Positions 1-6,334 of a DNA stretch of 8,411 nt are shown one piece after another. The notes beneath the pieces were generated by a model. The model was not told where the DNA came from. It did no database searches and worked only from the letters and a program-made list of their open reading frames with translations. The stretch is taken from assembly GCA_002707765.1 (NCBI GenBank), contig PANV01000037.1:1-8411 (forward strand), in the 5' to 3' direction. The stretch is from Fidelibacterota bacterium (GTDB taxonomy: Bacteria; Fidelibacterota; Marinisomatia; SCGC-AAA003-L08; D37C17). The position numbers and the translations under genes are program-made. Positions within the stretch are counted from its first letter, which is position 1; the number at the start of each line of letters is the position of its first letter.

Positions 1-1
1 A

Positions 2-529
2 AATATTGTTGGAGCTCTAAGTATTTTTGTACTTCCCTATATTCTCATTAATTTATTTAGTGGTTTTAATTCGGAACAAAATGGATTTGTTATTGGCTCA
101 ACCATTCAAGCAGTTGGTCAAGTTACAGCTGCAGGTTATATTTTGGAAGATTTAGTTGGTGAATATGCAACTTTAATTAAAATGATTAGGATACTAATGC
201 TAGCTCCTTTTTTGTTTTTATTAAGCATAGCTTTAGCTGGAAAAAATAAAACTAATTTAAAGTTAAAATCTATTTTTTATGTCCCAAGCTTTATAGTTGG
301 ATTCATATCTTTATCAATTTTAGTTACAATGGGAATATTACCTGATTACATCATTGAAATTTTTAAAGATTTTTCTAAAATCTTTCTGATTATTGCAATG
401 GCAGGTATAGGTTTATCCATATCCTTTCAGTCTATTAAATCTTTTGGTTTAAAACCACTTTTCGTATGTCTCGTATCTTTTTCTATTCAGGTCATGATAT
501 CTATTTTTATTACATATTATAATTTTTAA
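2..529 (+). CDS. YeiH-family putative sulfate exporter, C-terminal part
   Basis: The reading frame is open from base 2 and has no start in the window, so this is the last 175 residues of a longer inner-membrane protein; the family usually has about 300-350 residues. It matches the UPF0324/YeiH family (putative sulfate exporter, Pfam Cons_hypoth698). Visible family hallmarks are the GSTIQAVGQVTAAG segment (about residues 32-45 of the fragment), which corresponds to the G-x-SIHEVAQVVAAG signature, then a K-M-I-R-I-L-M-L-A-P helix start. Near the end, an AMAGIGLS stretch is followed by a GLKPL turn before the last helix. About five membrane helices remain. The TTG at 143 could be read as a start, but the conserved signature lies upstream of it, so it is internal. 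Substrate assignment in this family is mostly by prediction. The usual His of the signature is not present. Confidence 0.82.
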   Translation, partial: NIVGALSIFVLPYILINLFSGFNSEQNGFVIGSTIQAVGQVTAAGYILEDLVGEYATLIKMIRILMLAPFLFLLSIALAGKNKTNLKLKSIFYVPSFIVGFISLSILVTMGILPDYIIEIFKDFSKIFLIIAMAGIGLSISFQSIKSFGLKPLFVCLVSFSIQVMISIFITYYNF

Positions 530-566
530 GGAACTTTCGAGATAAGTATAAGTAATAAAATATATC

Positions 567-1151
567 ATGCTTAAAGTCAGAACTTTTTTATCAATTTTTA
601 TTATATCGTTTCTATTTACTCAGGAAGATCAACCCTCAAATTATCACATAAGTCTTTCTTTGCATGAAAATTTAATTAATGATTTTTTTAAAAATATGGG
701 TTCTATTCAAGGTGATGGTGAAATTCCATTTGGCAAATATAAATGGAAATTAATTGAACCTAGAATTGAAATTGAAAAAGATACTATTCTGTTTACATCC
801 AAGATAAGATTGAGTATAGGAGATGTTAAAACTCATGAAAATGTTAAAGGATGGGTTTCCTCTTCTTATAATCAACAATTAAACAAAGTTATACTTAAAA
901 TTGAAGAAGCTAAAGTAATTATTGATATGGATCTTTTTGGAAAAAATATAGTAATTACAAAATTGGATATAGCAGATTATTTTGATAAGCCATTTAAACT
1001 AGATGGTCCACAACCTATATCAGAAAATATTGAATTTAGTCTACCAGATGGCACTAGAAGGCAAATTCAAATTGGAGTAAGACAATCTTATATGGAATTA
1101 GTAAAAGACAAAATTTTAGTTAAGACATCATTAGACTTTAGCGATGAATAA
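567..1151 (+). CDS. Secreted protein of unknown function, possible lipid-binding fold
   Basis: I do not recognise this 194-residue protein with confidence. It starts with a short Sec-type signal peptide (basic K3/R5, hydrophobic residues 7-17, likely cleavage near residues 18-19), so it is probably periplasmic. There is no lipobox Cys and no other membrane segment. The mature part alternates charged and hydrophobic residues in long predicted beta strands and ends in a charged tail. The opening pattern, an amphipathic helix segment with L-x-x-N-L-I-N-D-F-F followed by strands, recalls TULIP/YceB-like lipid-binding domains, but this is only a resemblance. No good Shine-Dalgarno lies directly before the ATG; the nearest AAGGA is about 30 bases upstream, just after the exporter's stop codon. 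Its stop is one base from the stop of the convergent cyclophilin gene. Confidence 0.75.
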   Translation: MLKVRTFLSIFIISFLFTQEDQPSNYHISLSLHENLINDFFKNMGSIQGDGEIPFGKYKWKLIEPRIEIEKDTILFTSKIRLSIGDVKTHENVKGWVSSSYNQQLNKVILKIEEAKVIIDMDLFGKNIVITKLDIADYFDKPFKLDGPQPISENIEFSLPDGTRRQIQIGVRQSYMELVKDKILVKTSLDFSDE

Positions 1152-1152
1152 T

Positions 1153-1647
1153 CTAATTTTCTAATACCTCGTTCCAAATTTTGAGATTTTTTTCAACTTC
1201 TTTATCCACAGGCATTTCTCCATCAATTTCAATTTTTACTATTGTATCATTTTGTTCGATCATATTAACTATGTTTTGACTCTCATCACTTTCAACACAT
1301 CCAAAAACAGTATGATTATTGTCAAGCCATGGAGTTGGAAGGTGGGTGATGAAAAATTGACTTCCATTTGTTCCAGGTCCAGCATTGGCCATTGATAAAA
1401 TTCCTGATTGATCATGTTTAAGGTCATCATCAAACTCATCTTTAAATTGATATCCTGGACCACCTGTTCCAGTTCCCAGAGGACACCCGCCTTGAATCAT
1501 AAAATTATCAATAACTCTATGAAATATTAGATTATTATAATAGCCCCTTTTAGCTAGGTTAGTAAAATTAGCGACAGTTAAAGGAGCTTTTTCAGGATAT
1601 AAATCTAATTTTATATTACCTTTATTTGTATAAATTGTAGCTTTCAT
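1153..1647 (-). CDS. Cyclophilin-type peptidyl-prolyl cis-trans isomerase
   Basis: This is a 164-residue single-domain cyclophilin (EC 5.2.1.8) that catalyses cis-trans isomerisation of X-Pro bonds. The active-site set is complete: F42-H43-R44, with R44 matching the catalytic Arg55 of human CypA, then F49-M50-x-Q52, A87-N88, Q97-x-F99, W107-L108 and H112. The family signature around GPGTNGSQFF is intact. There is no signal peptide, so it should act in the cytoplasm, and the length is normal for a bacterial PpiB-like enzyme. The ATG is set by an AAGGAG ribosome binding site six bases upstream, which overlaps the stop codon of the upstream membrane-protein gene; the two are therefore probably co-transcribed and translationally coupled. 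The last 45 residues are acidic and lie beyond the core signature. Confidence 0.96.
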   Translation of the reverse strand: MKATIYTNKGNIKLDLYPEKAPLTVANFTNLAKRGYYNNLIFHRVIDNFMIQGGCPLGTGTGGPGYQFKDEFDDDLKHDQSGILSMANAGPGTNGSQFFITHLPTPWLDNNHTVFGCVESDESQNIVNMIEQNDTIVKIEIDGEMPVDKEVEKNLKIWNEVLEN

Positions 1648-1652
1648 TGATT

Positions 1653-1658
1653 CTCCTT
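1653..1658 (-). promoter_or_regulatory. Shine-Dalgarno of the cyclophilin gene
   Basis: AAGGAG on the minus strand, five to six bases before the ATG at 1647. It overlaps the TAA stop (1657-1659) of the upstream gene, so ribosomes finishing that gene sit on this site. It supports the chosen start and an operon of two genes. Confidence 0.75.
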
Positions 1659-2190
1659 ATTTGTGAAAGAAAATAGTCCATAGTAGACCATCTAAAAACA
1701 TGGTGTGAAAAGTGAAAAAACAGCAGCCAATTATAGATATTCGATATATCAGAGATTTCTTTTTTGGTTTAATATTAATCAAGCATAAAAGTAGGAAAAC
1801 TGAAGTCAAACCAACAGTGTATAATCCAGTTACAGCAAGAATCCAAAATAAGATATTTTGAGTTGAAATATAATTTATTGATAAATCCATCCATAAACAT
1901 GATGGAAGTAAAATCAATATGTAGATGATATTAAAAATCGAAAATTTAAATTTTTTAAAAACTTTGAGGGATTTATGTTCAACTTTGAAAGCTAAATAAT
2001 ATGTAAAAAAGAAATATCCAAATGCACCTAAAAACATTGAAGATATTATGTAAGGAATAAGTATCGCAGGCACTCCACCCCAAAGCTGAGAAGCAATCTC
2101 TGGATTTTGATTTACTCCATTATAATATGAAAATAAAAGGAGTGAACCTAAAATTAGGTTTATAAGTAAAAAATATTTTTTTTGTGACAT
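1657..2190 (-). CDS. Integral membrane protein of unknown function (five helices)
   Basis: This 177-residue protein is not one I recognise. By eye it has five hydrophobic segments, at about residues 7-24, 40-66, 84-101, 112-138 and 148-174. Basic patches lie between helices 2 and 3 (K/H-rich, residues 69-82) and between helices 4 and 5 (KPKKK, about 141-145), so by the positive-inside rule these loops should be cytoplasmic. No catalytic motif is apparent. Two adjacent Cys in helix 5 and a Trp-Met-Asp after helix 3 are the only distinctive residues. It is the first gene of a leftward pair with the cyclophilin, nine bases apart. No Shine-Dalgarno is visible before its ATG; the 5' flank is a nearly palindromic run of A and T (2194-2208). 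TspO- or DoxX-like roles were considered but no signature supports either. Confidence 0.7.
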   Translation of the reverse strand: MSQKKYFLLINLILGSLLLFSYYNGVNQNPEIASQLWGGVPAILIPYIISSMFLGAFGYFFFTYYLAFKVEHKSLKVFKKFKFSIFNIIYILILLPSCLWMDLSINYISTQNILFWILAVTGLYTVGLTSVFLLLCLINIKPKKKSLIYRISIIGCCFFTFHTMFLDGLLWTIFFHK

Positions 2191-2310
2191 TGTAATTTTT
2201 TAAAAATTATTTAGTATAATTTACATTATTTTACGATTTAAATATAGTAATTTATTATCGAGTAAAGTAAATTTAATGCATAAAACTTTAATATGTAAAA
2301 GGAAAAAAAT
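2191..2310. promoter_or_regulatory. Divergent promoter region
   Basis: This 120-base, strongly A+T-rich spacer separates the leftward membrane-protein/cyclophilin pair from the rightward HMA-led run, so it must hold promoters for both unless either is read through from outside. At 2213-2220 the sequence AGTATAAT contains a perfect TATAAT on the plus strand and TATACT on the minus strand, overlapping. Neither has a convincing -35 at normal spacing, and this base composition throws up such hexamers by chance. A short inverted pair, AATTTAC at 2219-2225 and GTAAATT at 2267-2273, lies inside. The promoter assignments are inferred from gene orientation more than from motifs. Confidence 0.4.
2297..2303 (+). 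promoter_or_regulatory. Shine-Dalgarno of the HMA protein gene
   Basis: AAAAGGA, seven bases before the ATG at 2311. It supports that start, which also gives the complete signal peptide. Confidence 0.6.
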
Positions 2311-2817
2311 ATGAAAAATATTACAGCCTTGTTAGTTGCGATTACCTTTATATTTGCAGCTACATCAAAGCAAATTTATAGTGTTAACGGAATGATGTGT
2401 GGCTATGGTTGCGTTTCAACAATAAAAAATTCATTAAATTCATTGGATGGTATCAAATCAGTTTCTGTGTATTTTGAAACTAAAACAATGGAAGTCATTT
2501 TGGATGATGAAAATTTTGAATCAGATATTATAATAAAATCTTTGCCAAATCCTTACAAAGCATCTTTGATTCAAAACTTTGCTGTTAAGCAATATATGAT
2601 TGATGGAATGACATGTATGGGTTGTGTGAATACCATTGAAAAATCTATTGATGGATTAGAAGGATTGGAACACTACGATATTGATGTAAGAGAACAAACT
2701 TTATTGATTGAGTTTGATAAAAAAACAATAGATGAAAAAAAAATATTAAGTCAAATTCCTCAAAAGTATAAAGTTGTAGAAATTAATTCCGAGACGGAAG
2801 AAATTCTTAAAAACTAA
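2311..2817 (+). CDS. Exported protein with two HMA metal-binding domains
   Basis: This 168-residue protein has a Sec-type signal peptide (residues 1-17, cleavage probably after A16 or A17) followed by two heavy-metal-associated (HMA) domains, at about residues 20-86 and 91-160. Each has the beta-alpha-beta start of the fold with its metal loop: GMMCGYGC (C30, C34) in the first and GMTCMGC (C102, C105) in the second. HMA domains bind soft metals such as Cu(I), Zn, Cd or Hg through the Cys pair, as in CopZ, MerP and P1-type ATPases. Here the domains are exported and not attached to an ATPase, so a periplasmic metal carrier or scavenger is likely. The first loop is C-x3-C, not C-x2-C. No metal ATPase gene is adjacent in the window. 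The next gene starts five bases after its stop. Confidence 0.88.
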   Translation: MKNITALLVAITFIFAATSKQIYSVNGMMCGYGCVSTIKNSLNSLDGIKSVSVYFETKTMEVILDDENFESDIIIKSLPNPYKASLIQNFAVKQYMIDGMTCMGCVNTIEKSIDGLEGLEHYDIDVREQTLLIEFDKKTIDEKKILSQIPQKYKVVEINSETEEILKN

Positions 2818-2822
2818 TTTTA

Positions 2823-3200
2823 ATGACAAAAACACTTTTGTTATTCGGTATTTCTTTTTGTGCACTTTCAGTTGTAATGGGAGCATTTGGAGCTCACTCT
2901 TTGAAACAAAAATTATCTGAATATTCAATGTCTGTTTATGAAAAAGCAGTTTTGTATCAGTTTTTTCATGCATTCGCTATAATTTTTGTAGCTTCGATAG
3001 GTAAATTTTTCGCTACTAATGAATTTAATATTTGTGGATTACTATTTTTATTTGGAATAGTATTATTCTCAGGTAGTCTATTTATTTTATCAATTACAGA
3101 TATTAAGTGGTTTGGTGCAATTACTCCTATTGGTGGCTCGTTTTTTATTGTTGGTTGGATAATATTATTTTTAAAAATTCTTAACTCAAAATTATTTTAG
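2823..3200 (+). CDS. DUF423 family small membrane protein (YgdD/YwdK-like)
   Basis: This 125-residue inner-membrane protein has the full set of DUF423 (UPF0382) hallmarks: GAFGAH at residues 20-25, Y45-Q-F-F-H49 on helix 2, FSGSL at 82-86 on helix 3 and TPIGG at 101-105, then GW (111-112) in helix 4. Four membrane helices are visible, at about 4-22, 44-60, 70-91 and 99-119, and the length is normal for the family. The biochemical function of DUF423 proteins is not established. The ATG is five bases after the upstream stop and has no Shine-Dalgarno of its own, so translation is probably coupled to the HMA gene. The stop codon overlaps the ribosome binding site of the following gene. Confidence 0.9.
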   Translation: MTKTLLLFGISFCALSVVMGAFGAHSLKQKLSEYSMSVYEKAVLYQFFHAFAIIFVASIGKFFATNEFNICGLLFLFGIVLFSGSLFILSITDIKWFGAITPIGGSFFIVGWIILFLKILNSKLF

Positions 3201-3203
3201 GAA
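3199..3203 (+). promoter_or_regulatory. Shine-Dalgarno of the thioredoxin-dockerin gene
   Basis: AGGAA, six bases before the ATG at 3210, overlapping the TAG stop (3198-3200) of the DUF423 gene. It supports the start and coupling of the two genes. Confidence 0.55.
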
Positions 3204-3209
3204 ATACTT

Positions 3210-5567
3210 ATGAAAATTATTTTAACTGTACTTACAATTTCTTTTTGTTTTAGTGCTTATAATGTTGGAGATAAAATTAATGATAATCATTTAAATCAAC
3301 AATTCGATTTGTGCTATCCAAGTTCAAATCTATCAAGCAACTCATTTAGTCTATCAGACTTTGATGGCAATTTGAATGGAGGTAATTATCACGTTTTAGT
3401 AATTGATATGTCAGCAACATGGTGTGGTCCTTGTCAATCACTTATCCCACTTTTTGATGAATTAGAACAGAATTATTCAAACAATGATTATGTTAAATTA
3501 TTTGTTGCTTTATCAGATTTGAATCAGCCTTATTCTTGTACTCAATGGGGAAATCTTGGAAGCTCTGGTATACCTAATATAATTGATGATACTGGTTATC
3601 CTTTATTTAATATGTTTAATACTGGAGGATCATTTCCAAGTTTGGTAATGATTGATCATGAAATGAGAGTTCATTATAAAGAAGCAGGTTATTATAATAC
3701 GTTTGTTAATGATGCGTCAATTATAATAGATGAGATGTTATCAAATATGGAAAATTCTCTTATTTTATCTAACCAGTCAAACTTAATCATTGGAGGTGGA
3801 GTTGGTATGAATCAGACTGATGGAGATAACTTACTTAATCCCAATGAACCTTTTGATATAGAATTTTTTATTTCAAATAATTCTTTTTATTTAGATGCTT
3901 TAAATGTGTCAGCAACTATTCAGAATAGTGGCAATTTTACTAATAATTATGACGATATTATGTTCATTAGTCAAGACCTTGATTTTGGAAATATTTCAGT
4001 TGACGAATCAAGCGTTGCTGTGTTGTCTGGTTTTGTTGGAGATGATGTTTTCATTGGTAAACATGAATTTGAACTTGCAGTTAATGCAGAATTCATTGAT
4101 TTAAATGGTGGTTATAATCAAATAACCAAAGTTTATCCATTCAATATTGATGTTTCGTTAAATCAACAAGGTTTTCCATTTGATACTGATAGTCAAATTA
4201 AATCTAGTCCTGTAGTAATTGATTTAACAAACGATGGAAATAATGAAATTATTTTTGGAGATTATAGTGGTTTAGTTCATGTACTTGATCACAATGGTAA
4301 TCCTATTTTAGAGGATTTTTTCCCTTTCGATACAGGTAATCAAATCTGGGGGTCTCCTGCAGCAGCTGATATTGATAATGATGGGAATAAAGATTTTGTT
4401 GTAGCATCAAAAAGTAAGTATTTGTATGTTTTTGATAAAAATGGTTTAAAATTTGAATACGATGCAGACCAATATCTAATTGGAACACCAACAATCGGCA
4501 ATATCGATGATGATAATGATTTAGAAATTGTTTTTACATCTTTTTCAAATGATTCAAAAATATTTGTAGTTAATCATGATGGTTCAGATGTTAACGGTTT
4601 CCCTTTGCTACTTGATGAAAAAATGCAAAAGGGTGCAGCATTAGCAGATTTCAATAATAATGGAAAAGATGATATAGTCATTGGAACAGATGATGACAAT
4701 ATTTATTTGATTTATGATGATGGTTCTATTGGTTTTAGTTTTCAATCTGGAGATAAAATAAGATCTGCTCCAATAATCCTTAGTTATAATAATCAGAAAA
4801 TTATAATTGTAGGAAGTAAAGATGGAAAATTATATGCTGTTAAAGAAAATGGTGATTTGAGTTTTGAATTTGATTCCGGCAGTCCGATATATACTTCACC
4901 TTCAATTCTAGAATTTAATGGTAATATTAAAATATTTTTTGGTAATGATGATAATGAAATATTTGCACTTGGAATAAATGGTGATTTATTAGAAGGTTTC
5001 CCTTTATCCGCAGTTGATGATGGAAGTAGCTCATTTGGTGTTGTCACAGAATCTATTGTTTTTGAAGATTTAGACTTTGATGGTTTACCTGAAATTATTT
5101 TCGGAGATGATATGGGTAAATTAAATATTCTAAAATCAAATAATGGAAATTTTAATGATTTAAGCTTTTACAATAATATGCCTATTTCAAATATAAGTGC
5201 TTTTGCATCATCTGTAAATATAGCTGATATTGATAACGATGGTGACTTAGATATTTTTTCAGGTAGCACTGGAGATATGCAAGTTATTGATATTAAAGAG
5301 CAATCAGATTCTAATAATTATTGGAATTTATTCAGGCTAAACTATTTGAGAAATGGTTACTATCAAAGCAATGTATCTTGTAGTTTAGGAGATATCAATA
5401 ATGACTTTATTATTAATATTTTAGACATTGTTTCTATTGTAAATGCTATTATCTCAGGAGATAGCTTAACAGAATCTGAAATATGTGCATCTGATTTAAA
5501 CTTAGATGGAACAATAGATATTTTAGATATAGTAACTTTAGTTAATATAATTATGAGTGAAAATTAA
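3210..5567 (+). CDS. Secreted thioredoxin / FG-GAP propeller / dockerin-like fusion protein
   Basis: This 785-residue exported protein has three parts. Residues 1-16 form a signal peptide. Residues 17-180 are a TlpA/AhpC-type thioredoxin-like domain with an intact active site, W71-C-G-P-C75, and the expected cis-Pro at P143, so it should carry out thiol-disulfide exchange outside the cytoplasm. Residues 190-315 look like an all-beta, Ig-like linker domain. Residues 320-710 contain about eight units of 41-50 residues of FG-GAP/VCBS type, expected to fold as a beta-propeller. Acidic Ca loops start at D338, D387, the N431 segment, D480, D620 and D673. Residues 724-785 form a dockerin type I-like domain with two EF-hand-like loops starting at D728 and D762. 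It lies nine bases after the DUF423 gene. The partner and substrate are unknown; surface display or adhesion through the C-terminal domain is inference. Confidence 0.88.
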   Translation: MKIILTVLTISFCFSAYNVGDKINDNHLNQQFDLCYPSSNLSSNSFSLSDFDGNLNGGNYHVLVIDMSATWCGPCQSLIPLFDELEQNYSNNDYVKLFVALSDLNQPYSCTQWGNLGSSGIPNIIDDTGYPLFNMFNTGGSFPSLVMIDHEMRVHYKEAGYYNTFVNDASIIIDEMLSNMENSLILSNQSNLIIGGGVGMNQTDGDNLLNPNEPFDIEFFISNNSFYLDALNVSATIQNSGNFTNNYDDIMFISQDLDFGNISVDESSVAVLSGFVGDDVFIGKHEFELAVNAEFIDLNGGYNQITKVYPFNIDVSLNQQGFPFDTDSQIKSSPVVIDLTNDGNNEIIFGDYSGLVHVLDHNGNPILEDFFPFDTGNQIWGSPAAADIDNDGNKDFVVASKSKYLYVFDKNGLKFEYDADQYLIGTPTIGNIDDDNDLEIVFTSFSNDSKIFVVNHDGSDVNGFPLLLDEKMQKGAALADFNNNGKDDIVIGTDDDNIYLIYDDGSIGFSFQSGDKIRSAPIILSYNNQKIIIVGSKDGKLYAVKENGDLSFEFDSGSPIYTSPSILEFNGNIKIFFGNDDNEIFALGINGDLLEGFPLSAVDDGSSSFGVVTESIVFEDLDFDGLPEIIFGDDMGKLNILKSNNGNFNDLSFYNNMPISNISAFASSVNIADIDNDGDLDIFSGSTGDMQVIDIKEQSDSNNYWNLFRLNYLRNGYYQSNVSCSLGDINNDFIINILDIVSIVNAIISGDSLTESEICASDLNLDGTIDILDIVTLVNIIMSEN
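5373..5564 (+). other. C-terminal dockerin-like domain (encoded region)
   Basis: These bases encode the last 64 residues of the fusion protein. Two 12-residue Ca-loop repeats of D-x-N-x-D form are visible, at residues 728-739 and 762-773. Each is followed by a hydrophobic helix of the same pattern (ILDIVSIVNAII and ILDIVTLVNIIM). This duplicated loop-helix plan is that of type I dockerins. C724, just before loop 1, and C759, just before loop 2, are placed to form a disulfide. Classical dockerins bind cohesins, but no cohesin is seen in the window, so the domain may instead be a surface-sorting or anchoring module. Confidence 0.8.
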
Positions 5568-5575
5568 TAAATCAA

Positions 5576-5582
5576 AAAGGAG
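5576..5582 (+). promoter_or_regulatory. Shine-Dalgarno of the Bax-inhibitor-like gene
   Basis: AAAGGAG, five bases before the ATG at 5588, one of the strongest ribosome binding sites in the window. It lies in the 20-base gap after the dockerin gene and fixes the start. Confidence 0.8.
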
Positions 5583-5587
5583 TATTA

Positions 5588-6334
5588 ATGAATAGACATC
5601 TTTCATTTCGATCGGGTAATCCAGCTTTATCATCAAAAACTTTTAGTGAATCTAAAAGATTAGATGATTCTGGAGTAATGACGCTTGACGGTACAGTTAA
5701 CAAAACAATTATTAGCTTACTATTATTAGTGTGTTCTGCATATTATACTTATTCTAATAATCTTACAGGGTTTGTTTTCTTAGGTTTTATTGTAGGATTT
5801 ATATTAGCACTTATTACAATATTTAAAAAAGAATGGTCACCATATACTGTTCCATTGTATTCAGTTTTTGAAGGACTGGCTCTAGGAGGAATTTCTGTAA
5901 TGTATAGTAGTCTTTATGATGGTATCGTGCAACAAGCAATTCTTCTCACTATTGGTATTTTTTCTGCATTACTTTTTGCATACAAAACAAAAGTTATTCA
6001 GCCTTCCGAAAATTTCAAGCTCGGTCTTTTTGCTGCAACTGGTGGAATATTTTTAATTTATTTAGTTAATATGATTATGAGTTTTTTTGGTAGTGGTTTA
6101 TCAATTATGAGTATTCAAAATGCATCTTTGATGAGTATTGGTTTTAGTATTGTGGTTGTAGTTATAGCTGCATTAAATCTAGTTTTAGATTTTGATTTTA
6201 TTGAACAAGGTTCAGAACAAGGTGCACCGAAATATATGGAATGGTATGGTGCATTTGGTCTTCTCGTTACACTTATTTGGTTATATTTAGAAATATTGAG
6301 ATTATTAGCTAAGCTTCAGTCTAGAAGAAATTAA
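5588..6334 (+). CDS. Bax inhibitor-1 / YccA-like membrane protein
   Basis: This 248-residue protein belongs to the BaxI_1 branch (PF12811) of the Bax inhibitor-1/TMBIM superfamily. Hallmarks are the N-terminal RSGNPALS segment (residues 9-16), MTLDGTVNKT (about 31-40), an EGLALG turn starting at E95, the LDFDFIEQG segment with D201, D203 and E206, then PKYMEWYGAFGL and LYLEILRLL with E235. Seven hydrophobic segments are visible, at about 40-55, 60-78, 88-107, 114-131, 144-166, 177-200 and 218-240. Superfamily members such as Bacillus YetJ act as pH-sensitive Ca2+ leak channels, and E. coli YccA interacts with the FtsH protease; which role applies here cannot be told from sequence. Its TAA shares one base with the ATG of the OsmC gene (TAATG), so the two are translationally coupled. 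Confidence 0.92.
   Translation: MNRHLSFRSGNPALSSKTFSESKRLDDSGVMTLDGTVNKTIISLLLLVCSAYYTYSNNLTGFVFLGFIVGFILALITIFKKEWSPYTVPLYSVFEGLALGGISVMYSSLYDGIVQQAILLTIGIFSALLFAYKTKVIQPSENFKLGLFAATGGIFLIYLVNMIMSFFGSGLSIMSIQNASLMSIGFSIVVVVIAALNLVLDFDFIEQGSEQGAPKYMEWYGAFGLLVTLIWLYLEILRLLAKLQSRRN

Noticed and set aside
143..529. A short membrane protein starting at the TTG at 143
   Set aside because: The frame is open to base 2 and the family signature is upstream of the TTG, so it is an internal codon of a truncated longer gene.
1269..1463. 64-residue minus-strand frame
   Set aside because: Lies wholly inside the cyclophilin gene on the same strand in another frame; the cyclophilin motifs are unambiguous.
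2746..2973. 75-residue minus-strand frame
   Set aside because: Antisense to the end of the HMA gene and the start of DUF423, both well supported; no ribosome binding site.
3904..5047. Three short frames (3904-4104 plus, 4303-4494 minus, 4793-5047 minus)
   Set aside because: All fall inside the fusion gene, whose domain pattern is continuous through the region.
4161..5330. DNA-level tandem repeats or a CRISPR-like array in the fusion gene
   Set aside because: The periodicity is in the protein (FG-GAP units); the DNA units are divergent and vary in length.
5373..5564. Evidence of a cellulosome
   Set aside because: One dockerin-like tail with no cohesin and no glycoside hydrolase in the window is not enough.
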